Positions 1-7,800 of a stretch of 10,851 bases of DNA are shown here, in pieces. Source of the stretch: Sedimentisphaerales bacterium (GTDB taxonomy: Bacteria; Planctomycetota; Phycisphaerae; Sedimentisphaerales; Anaerobacaceae); contig JAFGTU010000093.1 in NCBI GenBank assembly GCA_016933985.1, positions 1-10,851 on the forward strand, written 5' to 3'. Position 1 is the first letter of the stretch. Each line of letters starts with the position of its first letter. Position numbers and translations under genes: made by a program. The notes below the pieces were generated by a model. That model searched no databases. It saw only the letters and a list, made by a program, of their open reading frames with translations, and was not told where the DNA came from.

Positions 1-391
1 GATACTTCGAGAGGATTCCATCGGGGCCGATCAGAACCGTCGTATTGAATACGTGTCCGGGGAAGCGGGGATCGGATTCGAGGAACGTGCCGGTCTGGAT
101 ATAGACGCCCAATTCCTTCGCTTTCTTTTTATAGAGGCTCGTATATTCGTTGGGAATCGGCACAGCCAAGCGGTCCGTAAGCTCCTCGACCGTGGGGTAT
201 ATGGGCGCAGCGTGTGCGAACTCCGGAAATACGACCAGCTTGACATCAAAGAACGGCTCATATCCGATTACCGCATCGTCGATCATCTCGAGCATCCGCT
301 CGACGCGCTGCCCGATCTGCCCACGCTCGGAAGGATTAGCCATATTGGTCTGACAGGCCGCCGCGTAATACCGATCTATGGAGTCTGCCAT
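1..391 (-). CDS. Nitrilase-superfamily carbon-nitrogen hydrolase (C-terminus cut by window edge)
   Basis: This partial gene reads leftward from the ATG at 391 and runs off the window after 130 codons. The start is supported by AGAGGA five bases upstream. Residues 9-13 (YAAAC) followed by QT match the first beta strand of the carbon-nitrogen hydrolase fold. Residues 53-60 (VVFPEFAH) hold the expected catalytic glutamate, E57. Residues 97-104 (VYIQTGTF) and 115-126 (FNTTVLIGPDGI) are the next conserved strands. The catalytic lysine and cysteine would lie beyond the edge, so activity cannot be confirmed here. The family hydrolyses nitriles or amides (nitrilase, amidase, N-carbamoyl hydrolase); the exact substrate is not readable. 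No signal peptide is seen, so it is probably cytoplasmic, unlike the secreted GH92 enzyme 35 nt upstream with which it is probably co-transcribed. Confidence 0.87.
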   Translation of the reverse strand, partial: MADSIDRYYAAACQTNMANPSERGQIGQRVERMLEMIDDAVIGYEPFFDVKLVVFPEFAHAAPIYPTVEELTDRLAVPIPNEYTSLYKKKAKELGVYIQTGTFLESDPRFPGHVFNTTVLIGPDGILSKY

Positions 392-426
392 GCTGTTCCT
401 CTTGTGTTAGCAATGCCGCACCGACC

Positions 427-3400
427 TTATTCTGTCATTGACGGCGGGGCAGCTTGGGTGGAAGATCCCCACTCCTTGTTCGGTTCTGGGCCCATTTGGA
501 GAATCAGTGTGCCGCCGTCGGCGAGCTGATGATGGTAGAACCAGGGCTTGTTGAGAGGGTGGTCGTCGAGGATTGCGGATTGGACGTAGATATTCTGCCC
601 GGAGTTGTCCCTTGCCTCTATTACGAATGTTTTGCCTTTGTAATATTTGTCGTCAAGGTGGATAGTGACCTTGTCGAAGATTGGTGAGCCGATTTCGTAC
701 GTCGGCTGAACCGCGCAGCCGCCGTCCATCTCGAACAGGCCCATAGCACTCATAACATACCAAGCGCCCATCTGGCCCTGGTCCTCGTCGCCGGGGTATC
801 CGTCGATGGGCCCCAGGCCGTAGTAGTGCTCCATAATTTCCCTGGCCCATTTCTGAGTCAGCCAAGGCGCGCCAGAGAAGTTGAAGAGGTACGCGGCCTG
901 CATGTTGGGCTGGTTGCCGTGATTGATGGGATATTCGGCGAAGCGGTCGCCGACGGCGTTGAATTTGCTCTTGGCGGATTTTATGAAGCCTTCGTTCAAT
1001 CTCCTGTTGAACTCTTCCCTTCCGATGAGCCTGATGAGGCCTTCGACGTCGTGCGGCGCGAACCAGGTATATTGCCAGGAGTTTCCTTCGACGAATCCCT
1101 GGCCTGTATACGGCGAGAATTCCTTTACCCATTGGCCGTTGGCGTGCTTTTGGCGCATGTATCCGAAGGAAGGGTCGAATACGTTTTTGTAGTTTGCAGC
1201 GCGTTTTATGAATTGGTCGTAATCGTCTTTTTTGTCGAGTGCCTTTGCCATTTGTGCGACGCACCAGTCGTCGTAGGCGTATTCGAGGGTGTTTGAGACG
1301 GGGCCTTCTTCGACGGGAACGTATCCGAGCTCTTTGTAGGGTTTTAGCTGCCTGTTTCCGACGTATCCTCCGCCTTCGTGAGGTCGGCCCGGCTCGGTCT
1401 GGACGTGGCGGATTGCCTCATAGGCCTTGTCGATATCGTAGTTGCGGATGCCTTTTTGATAGGCGCTGACGATCAGCGCGATCTCGTGGGAGGCGACCAT
1501 AATGCTTGAGTATTCGATTCCTGCGGGTCCTTTCGGCAGCCAGCCGCCCTTGTCGTTGATCTGAAGAAGCGAGCAGACCCATTTATTGGCGATGTCGGGG
1601 GTAACGAGCGTCCAGAGCTGGTTTAGATTCCAGAATGTGTTCCAGAAAGCGTCGCATCCATAGACCGGCGATTCGGGGTCTTTTAGCAGCTGGACCTTTT
1701 CGTACATATCAATGTACTTTCCGTTGACGTCGCTGAGGATTGTGCGGGCGCAGTACGAACGGTAGAGATTCGTGTAGAATTTGATTTTCTGCGCGTGCGA
1801 GCCCCCTTCGATTTCGATTTTGCCGAGCAATTCGTTCCAGACTCTTCGGGCGTTGACTCTTGCGGCGTAGAAATCCCAACCGAATTGTGCGGTCTCGGCC
1901 TCGAGGTTCAGCCGGGCCTGTTCGATGCTTACGAGCGATATTCCGGTCTTGAGCTTAATGACCTCGCCTTGTCTTGTGGAGAATTTGAGAAAGGCGCCGA
2001 CATCTCCTTTGCCGGATATGGTGGTTACGTTTTCTTCAATCCGGTCTGCGACCCATCCGCCCATGAAGTCGAACGGTTTGCTTACCCGGGCGACGAAGTG
2101 CAAGGTAAACTGCTGAAATGAAGCGTATTGCCCCGATTGCTGCTTGGAGTAGCCTTCGATTTCGGTATCGCTGACCCTGGTGATTTTTGCATCGAGGACG
2201 GAGTAGCCGTATTCGGTAGGGGTTTCGAGGTCGAAGAGGATGCGGGCGTCTTCGGCTTTTGGGAATGTGTATCGCTGGAAGCCGGCTCTTGTAGTTGTCG
2301 TCAGCTCGGCGCGGATATTGTAGTCGTCGAGGGTGACGGCGTAGTAGCCGGGAGATGCAAATTCGTTTTCGTGGCTGAATCTGGAGCGGTAGCCCTTGTC
2401 GGGGTCGTTCTCGGGGCCGGGGGTGATCTTCAACTCGCCGGCGGTCGGCATTGTGAGCAGGCCGCCCATAGTCCATGAGTGCAGATGACTGAAGCCGGCG
2501 ATGTTGTTGATTAGGTATTCGTATCCAGCTTTCCATTGTTGGCGCTGGTTGTCGGGGCTGAGCTTGGCCATTCCGAACGGCATCGAGGGGCCGGGATAGA
2601 GCATCCATCTTGACTGCGATGTCCCCAGCATCGGATCGACCCAGTCGGCGGCCTCGCGAAGCTCTGCCGGGCCTTGCTCGACCTGCCGAACGGCAATGGT
2701 CCTGCCGCGATTCTTTATCTTGACGGTGACCGTCGTCCTGGTTTTGACGGGTAGCAGAGGCAACTCGATGGTCTGACTGCCCGGCGGCAGCCGGAGCTTC
2801 ATCGGTTCGATCCCGGTGGCTTGGAGCGTCAGGTCGATCGGCTGGCCGATGTGCATCAGATCGACCCATAGGAGCTGACAGAGCCCGCCTTCGGTCTTTG
2901 CCAGCCATGGGTCGATTCGGCATTCGCGTATGAGCGTGCCTTGCGGGTAGCCCAGCTTCACTATGCGCGGGACCTGGAAGGCAAGCCAGTCATAGAGTAT
3001 CCAGCTTCCGTCAAGAGTAGTGATAGTGATTTCGTTGATGCCGGCCCTTAGCTCTTTGGCGGGGAATTCGATTGTGAAGCGATGCTCTTTGCCTGCTTTG
3101 GTATCGCCGAGGATTGAGGCGTCCGAGGCGCCTTGTGGCGGGCGGTAGTCGGTTGAGTAATCGTTCAGCTTGATTCTGAGATTGGGCGGGTTTTTTGAAT
3201 GGGTATCGACGAGGTCAAATATCAGTCGGCATTTTCCATAAAGGGTGGTTTGCTTAGTGACGAAAATGATTGTGAAGGTGTGGCCGACTCCGCCGGCCCA
3301 GGCGTCGTCCGGGGCGGGGTGGACGTAGGGCCAGTCCTCATTTGGGTCGGATTGACCGACGATAAACAATCCATCTTTGTCGTATTCTCTGTAGCCTTTT

Positions 3401-3561
3401 GGGCCAAGCGCAAATTCACTCGTGTCGTTGTCGGGCGTGCCGATTTGCCACAGACAGTGGGCCGGGTCGAAAGCATTAGTGGAATGCTCAGCACCTTGAA
3501 CGAGGGCAAGGGCCGGAAAAAGGCTGATAAGAAACGATATGAGAATTTTCACAACTTTCAT
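427..3561 (-). CDS. Secreted GH92-family alpha-mannosidase with N-terminal PL4-domain-III-like module
   Basis: The 1044-residue product starts at an ATG with AAGGAG eight bases upstream and opens with a signal peptide (residues 1 to about 23, cleavage near VQG/AEH). Residues about 36-198 resemble polysaccharide lyase family 4 domain III, a beta-sandwich: WQIGTPDNDTSEF, VGQSDPNEDWPYVHPAPDD and a closing LYDWLAFQVP. A further all-beta linker (about 205-300) follows. The GH92 N-terminal domain begins near 305 (DWVDPMLGT, YPGPSMPFGMAKLSPDN, GFSHLHSWTMGG) and the (alpha/alpha)6 catalytic domain covers about 565-1025. Family landmarks are CDAFWNTFW (636-644), FVEGNSWQYTWFAPHD (823-838; E825 the likely acid) and GDEDQGQMGAWYV (924-936; acidic residues of the base/calcium motif). 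GH92 enzymes are calcium-dependent exo-alpha-mannosidases acting on N-glycans or mannans. The base motif is more often written GN[ED]DCGQMSAWY, so this is a divergent clade and linkage specificity is open. Secretion implies action in the periplasm or outside the cell. Confidence 0.92.
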   Translation of the reverse strand: MKVVKILISFLISLFPALALVQGAEHSTNAFDPAHCLWQIGTPDNDTSEFALGPKGYREYDKDGLFIVGQSDPNEDWPYVHPAPDDAWAGGVGHTFTIIFVTKQTTLYGKCRLIFDLVDTHSKNPPNLRIKLNDYSTDYRPPQGASDASILGDTKAGKEHRFTIEFPAKELRAGINEITITTLDGSWILYDWLAFQVPRIVKLGYPQGTLIRECRIDPWLAKTEGGLCQLLWVDLMHIGQPIDLTLQATGIEPMKLRLPPGSQTIELPLLPVKTRTTVTVKIKNRGRTIAVRQVEQGPAELREAADWVDPMLGTSQSRWMLYPGPSMPFGMAKLSPDNQRQQWKAGYEYLINNIAGFSHLHSWTMGGLLTMPTAGELKITPGPENDPDKGYRSRFSHENEFASPGYYAVTLDDYNIRAELTTTTRAGFQRYTFPKAEDARILFDLETPTEYGYSVLDAKITRVSDTEIEGYSKQQSGQYASFQQFTLHFVARVSKPFDFMGGWVADRIEENVTTISGKGDVGAFLKFSTRQGEVIKLKTGISLVSIEQARLNLEAETAQFGWDFYAARVNARRVWNELLGKIEIEGGSHAQKIKFYTNLYRSYCARTILSDVNGKYIDMYEKVQLLKDPESPVYGCDAFWNTFWNLNQLWTLVTPDIANKWVCSLLQINDKGGWLPKGPAGIEYSSIMVASHEIALIVSAYQKGIRNYDIDKAYEAIRHVQTEPGRPHEGGGYVGNRQLKPYKELGYVPVEEGPVSNTLEYAYDDWCVAQMAKALDKKDDYDQFIKRAANYKNVFDPSFGYMRQKHANGQWVKEFSPYTGQGFVEGNSWQYTWFAPHDVEGLIRLIGREEFNRRLNEGFIKSAKSKFNAVGDRFAEYPINHGNQPNMQAAYLFNFSGAPWLTQKWAREIMEHYYGLGPIDGYPGDEDQGQMGAWYVMSAMGLFEMDGGCAVQPTYEIGSPIFDKVTIHLDDKYYKGKTFVIEARDNSGQNIYVQSAILDDHPLNKPWFYHHQLADGGTLILQMGPEPNKEWGSSTQAAPPSMTE

Positions 3562-3595
3562 GGAGACTGCTCCTTATCGAGTTCTACATGCCCTT

Positions 3596-3624
3596 ATTCA
3601 AACAGGTTGCGCGGCCGATGGCAA
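3596..3624 (-). promoter_or_regulatory. Candidate sigma70-type promoter for the GH92-nitrilase block
   Basis: Read on the minus strand, TTGCCA (five of six matches to TTGACA) is followed, after a 17-base spacer, by TTGAAT (four of six matches to TATAAT). Transcription would begin near 3589, giving a leader of roughly 28 nt that carries the AAGGAG ribosome-binding site. The spacing is ideal, but the -10 is weak and promoter consensus in this lineage is not well known, so it is only a candidate. Confidence 0.3.
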
Positions 3625-3670
3625 CAGTTTTTGCCGGGCGTTGGTCGTTCGGCCCGCATTGCCGGGCGGA

Positions 3671-3684
3671 GCTAAGCGCTTGCG
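3671..3684. promoter_or_regulatory. Possible LacI-family operator (AAGCGCTT core)
   Basis: An eight-base perfect palindrome, AAGCGCTT, sits at 3674-3681 with a central CG flanked by A/T. LacI/GalR-family sugar regulators and CcpA use pseudo-palindromes with this CG centre; against TGAAAGCGCTTTCA the stretch matches 9 of 14 positions. It lies in the divergent promoter region about 112 nt upstream of the PHP start. The outer positions do not match well and no regulator gene is in the window, so this is a tentative site. Confidence 0.27.
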
Positions 3685-3792
3685 GCAGAAATGAGATGAT
3701 GATAGTCTAAGACAGTTCTTATGCTCGGTTCTGGAACGACGTCATACAGCCGGGATACAAACTGTTTTTCAAGAATGAAAGGGGTTGTCCGG

Positions 3793-4875
3793 ATGAAGAA
3801 GCTCAGCGTTGTGTTGTTTGCAGGTATCGTATGTTTGTTTGCATCGCCGGCTGGCTGGTGTGCGGCTGAGGCGAAGATCAACTTTCCGGATATTCTCGGC
3901 TATAAGACGCTCAAGTGCGACTTGCACATGCACACGGTCTTTTCGGATGGCGCGGTTTGGCCGACGGTTCGAGTGGATGAGGCGGCGCGCGAAGGCCTCG
4001 ATGTCATCGCCATAAGCGACCACATCGAATATCAGCCTCATAAAGGGGATATTCCGACGAATCACAATCGCCCCTTTGAGATTGCCAGGGACTCGGCGGG
4101 AAAGAAGGGCATCCTGCTCATCAAGGCCGCGGAGATAACGCGCGACACGCCGCCGGGACATTTCAACGCCTTGTTTCTAAACGACATTGCCCCGCTTGAT
4201 ACGAAAGAATTGCTCGACTGCGTTGAGGCGGCCAATAAGCAGGATGCTTTCGTATTCTGGAATCACCCCGGCTGGAAGCCTGATAAGAAGGGCTGGTTCG
4301 AGATTCACACGAAGCTGTATGAGAACAAATGGCTGCACGGCATCGAGGTCGCCAACGGCGACGACTACTATCCTGAAGGGCACGAATGGTGCCTCGAAAA
4401 GGGCCTGACGTTGATGGGCGACTCGGACATACACGCGCCGTCGCTGATAACCAAGACCACACCGGAAAATCACCGGACGATGACGCTGGTCTTTGCGGAG
4501 GAAAAGACCGTCGAGGCCGTCAAGGATGCGCTTGTCAAGGGCAAGACCGCGGTCTGGTATAAAGACCAATTGATTGGCAAAGAGGATTTCCTCGATGCGA
4601 TGTTTAAGGCGTCGGTCAAGGTCGGCGGTATCAAGCAAAGGGCATGGCGCAGGGCGGAGGTCGAACTGTGCAATAACTGCGATCTGAACATTCGGATGGC
4701 CCGGTTGGGAGACACAGGTCCCGATGAATTGCTCCTTCCGGCAACCGGCTCGGTTACGGTTAGCCTGAAATTCCCCAAGGGCGCCAAGCAGGTCGAGCTG
4801 AGCTACGCGGCCGAGAATATGCTTATCGCGCCCGGCAAGGGGCTGCCCGTTACGATAACGGCTGCTCGGGAATAG
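3793..4875 (+). CDS. Secreted PHP-domain phosphoesterase, Sb-PDE-type phosphodiesterase
   Basis: The chosen ATG gives a 360-residue protein with a clear signal peptide (MKKLSVVLFAGIVCLFASPA, cleavage near residue 23-24) and AAAGGGG about eight bases upstream. An in-frame ATG at 3721 would bury the signal peptide. The PHP metal-binding set is visible: DLHMHT (H45, H47) with SDG (D52), ISDH (D76, H77), AAE (E114), PGHFNALFL (H123), WNHPGW (H158) and GDSDIHAP (D212, H214). PHP domains bind three divalent metals and hydrolyse phosphate esters. The wording around GYKTLKCDLHMHT, PTVRVDEA and NHPGWK fits the exported Sb-PDE-like branch found in Bacteroidota and Planctomycetota, often labelled histidinol phosphatase by mistake. 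Residues about 285-360 form a C-terminal beta-rich domain typical of that branch. Substrate is unknown; in this locus a phosphoryl group on a glycan or its breakdown product is plausible. It is the first gene of the rightward block, 23 nt before the lyase. Confidence 0.88.
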   Translation: MKKLSVVLFAGIVCLFASPAGWCAAEAKINFPDILGYKTLKCDLHMHTVFSDGAVWPTVRVDEAAREGLDVIAISDHIEYQPHKGDIPTNHNRPFEIARDSAGKKGILLIKAAEITRDTPPGHFNALFLNDIAPLDTKELLDCVEAANKQDAFVFWNHPGWKPDKKGWFEIHTKLYENKWLHGIEVANGDDYYPEGHEWCLEKGLTLMGDSDIHAPSLITKTTPENHRTMTLVFAEEKTVEAVKDALVKGKTAVWYKDQLIGKEDFLDAMFKASVKVGGIKQRAWRRAEVELCNNCDLNIRMARLGDTGPDELLLPATGSVTVSLKFPKGAKQVELSYAAENMLIAPGKGLPVTITAARE

Positions 4876-4898
4876 GCAGAGCCTTGGGATATGCCGTT

Positions 4899-7800
4899 AT
4901 GAGAAGGCTCGTCATTTATTTTATCTGGTGTGTGGCAGTAGTGCTGCCGGGCGTCGAGTCTGCGTTGTGCTATCCCCGCAATCTCCTCTCCGCAGAGTTG
5001 GGGGCAAGGATAACAACGCAGGCGAAGCTGGCGGGCGCGGCGGATCCGAATGCGATTCTGAGTGACGGGCCAATCAGCCGGGGGCAAATGCGGTTTGCCG
5101 ATGTCGAGCAGGAGCGGGTCCTCACGGCAGACCTGGGCGGGCAGCGCGAGTTCGACAGGGTCGAGATCGGCACGGGCGGGCAATTGGAGAGGATTAGAAT
5201 CTCGGCAGCAGATGCCGGGCCGGGCGGGTCGTACGAAACGCTCTGCGAGATCGAGGAGCCGGGGTATTTTCAGACTTTTCGATTTGCGCCGGCCAAGGCA
5301 CGTTACATTCGGTTCGACTTTGGAAGGGCGGACAAGGGGTGCATGGTGCAAAGCGTTCGGCTGTACAAGGGCTACGAGCATCCCCGGCTTGTGGAAGTCA
5401 CCAAGCTGCTTTATACAAGGATCAAGCCAAACCTTGCGGGGCTGGAGAATTTCTACGAAGCGGCGGCGCAAGAGGATTGGCCTAAGGCCTGCCGGGAATT
5501 GCGGGCTTACTTCGCATCCGAGCAGAAGCCGCAAGGCGAACATATCAGCAACTACGACCTCAGCCGTGCGCAAGGCCTGCTCGAAGGGTCACTGGATTTC
5601 GCGGGCTTGGCGCGGACGGATACCGTACCTATCGACTGGGCATATATGAAGACTACAGACTGGTACGAGCATAAGAATTTTCTCAACAGGGGCTCGCCTC
5701 TCGGTGTTCCGGTCGATGCCTATTACCATACCGGCGATGCGAAGTGGGCGGATTTTTTTCGTGCGGTTTTTTACGACTGGTTAGAGGCCAATCCCAAGCC
5801 GGTTGTGATGAGCGGGGCCGACTATCCTACGTGGCGGACGCTCGATTCGGCTGCGAGGCTCGGCTGGATCGTTTCTCGATTTGCAAAGGTCACCACGGGC
5901 AGTGACATCGAGGACGAGCTTTGGGCAAACTATCTCTATTCTATCTGGGAGCACGCAGACTACCTGAAGAACGACGATTTTTCCGGAGGCAATTGGCTGG
6001 CTACGATTACGGCCTCGGTGATGCACGTGGCGCAGGAGTTCCCGCAATTCAGCGACAGGGGAAAATGGCTGGCCTTCGGAAAGACGGGCTTCGAGCGGAA
6101 TGTTCTGCGTGACATCTATCCGGATGGCAAGGAGACGGAGGATGCACCGGGCTATATCTGTATGGCGTTCAGCGGAATGTTCGATACTCTAAGGATTTTG
6201 GATGCCGAGGGGATAGCAATAGACAAGACTGTGCGGCAGCGCTTGGGCTTGGCGCTGGGTTTCATAGGCGCAGTGATTCAGCCCGACGGCCTGATGCCGG
6301 CAATAGGCGACTGGGGCGGGGCGCCTTTCGGGATCGATTCAGCGGTGAAGTATTTCAACAGAGAAGACTTGCGCTACATACTCACAAAGGGCGCCGAGGG
6401 CACAGCGCCTGCGGTAGCCTCGGTGAACTTCGCCGACGGTCAATGGAGCATTATGCGAAGCGGGTACGACAAGAAGCCTTACGAGGACGCGCGTCACCTC
6501 GTATTCAAGTCGAGCTTCGGGCCGCACGGGCATCACGATGTCCTGAGCATAACCGCTTACGCCTACGGACGCGAGCTGCTGATCGATCCCGGTATTCGCA
6601 GCTATGAGCACACCGATATTGAGCGGTACACGCACACCGCTTACCATAATACGGTTTGCATCGACGGTCAGAACCAGCCGAGAATTTCGGGCAAGACCGA
6701 AAAGTGGATATCCGACGCCGCGTTCGATTATGTCTGCGGCACATACGCCGGGTACGAAGGACTGATCCACCGCAGGAGCGTTCTATTCGTCAAGCCCCGC
6801 TATTGGGTCGTCCACGACGGGATACTTGGCTCCGGGCGGCATACATGCGAGCAGAATTGGCATTTTGCCCCGGACGCGGGCGTCACAGTCGAGGCCGAAA
6901 CTGAGAGCGTCCGCACAAATTATCCCCAAGGGGGCAACCTGCTGATAGTCCCGGCGGATACGGGCAATCTTGACGTTTCCGATTTTGATTTCCTGGTAGC
7001 CACGCAGCGGATGGCCGGCTCGGAGGGCGGGACTGAATCAAGAGGGGCAAGATACCGCCTGGAAGGCTCGCTGCCAGCCATGTTCGATGTGGTGCTATAT
7101 CCGTACACCAGCGGCGAAGCCCCCGCGGTTGCGATCAAGAAAGACCGGACTATGCAGGATACCGCCGCGACGTGTCTGCAAGTGCGCATCGGCAGCCGGA
7201 CAGACTATATCTGCCTGCCCAACGATGGCTCCGGACAGGTATCCCTCCGGACCGAATACCTCGACACGAAGACCAGGAAAGCCCAGCTTGGCGAAGAAGC
7301 TCCCTGGAAGCGCCATATTATAGACAACACGTCTCGCGGGGCTGACGGCGTGAAGCTGGCCGATGTCAACGGCGACGGGCTGATGGATATCGCAACGGGC
7401 TGGGAAGAAGGAGGAGTTACCAGGGTCTATCTGAATCCGGGACCTGGAAAGGCAAAGGGGAAATGGCCTTTTGTCACGACGGGCAAGACGCCTTCGGTTG
7501 AGGACGCCGTGTTTTTCGATCTCGATGCCGACGGGGCGGTCGATGTGGTCTCAAGCTGCGAGGGCGACAGCAAAAGCATGTTCGTGCAATGGGCGCCGAA
7601 AGACAAGGGGGATTATCTTGACGAATCCAAGTGGCAATCGGAGGTTATCCCAGTCTCCAAGGGGCTGACAAGATGGATGTTCTGTATTCCGATGCAAGTG
7701 GATCAGAGATACGGAGTCGATCTTGTCGCCGGCTCGAAGGAGCCGAACGCGCAGATCGGGTGGTTCGAGTCGCCGAAAGACGGGCGCGACCTTGGGGCGC

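Larger units (their letters stand above)
3562..3792. promoter_or_regulatory. Divergent intergenic region between the two gene blocks
   Basis: This 231-bp non-coding region separates the starts of the GH92 gene (minus) and the PHP gene (plus) and must hold the promoters of both blocks. It contains a candidate minus-strand promoter (3596-3624), a direct repeat TTGCCGGGCG at 3631-3640 and 3659-3668 (28 bp start to start), a short GC stem GCCCG/CGGGC at 3652-3656 and 3663-3667, and an AAGCGCTT palindrome at 3674-3681. I found no convincing sigma70 promoter on the plus strand. An in-frame upstream extension of the PHP ORF reaches 3721 but lacks a signal-peptide-like start, so it is treated here as non-coding. 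Confidence 0.6.

Noticed and set aside
53..529. A 158-codon plus-strand frame across the nitrilase-GH92 junction
   Set aside because: It is antisense to a convincing nitrilase N-terminus (FPEFAH and QTGTF motifs) and to the end of GH92, and shows no recognisable protein features.
653..1296. Long open frames on both strands (653-1264 minus, 826-1296 plus)
   Set aside because: Both are shadows of the GH92 catalytic domain, with low-complexity basic or hydrophobic translations and no ribosome-binding support.
2036..2923. A 295-codon open frame on the minus strand
   Set aside because: It lies wholly inside the GH92 gene in another frame and its translation is Arg/Pro-rich without any domain signature; the GH92 frame has clear family motifs across the same bases.
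3850..3870. Lipoprotein signal for the PHP protein at the Cys in AGWC
   Set aside because: The residues before Cys (A-G-W) do not fit a lipobox, which needs a small residue directly before Cys; a normal signal-peptidase-I site nearby is a better reading.
4803..5573. A 256-codon minus-strand frame over the start of the lyase gene
   Set aside because: It is antisense to the discoidin-like domain and signal peptide of the lyase and has no ribosome-binding site or domain support.
7265..7330. A frameshift or gene boundary between the lyase and propeller halves
   Set aside because: The frame is continuous, with no stop, ribosome-binding site or plausible new signal peptide at the junction, so a real fusion is the simplest reading of this sequence.
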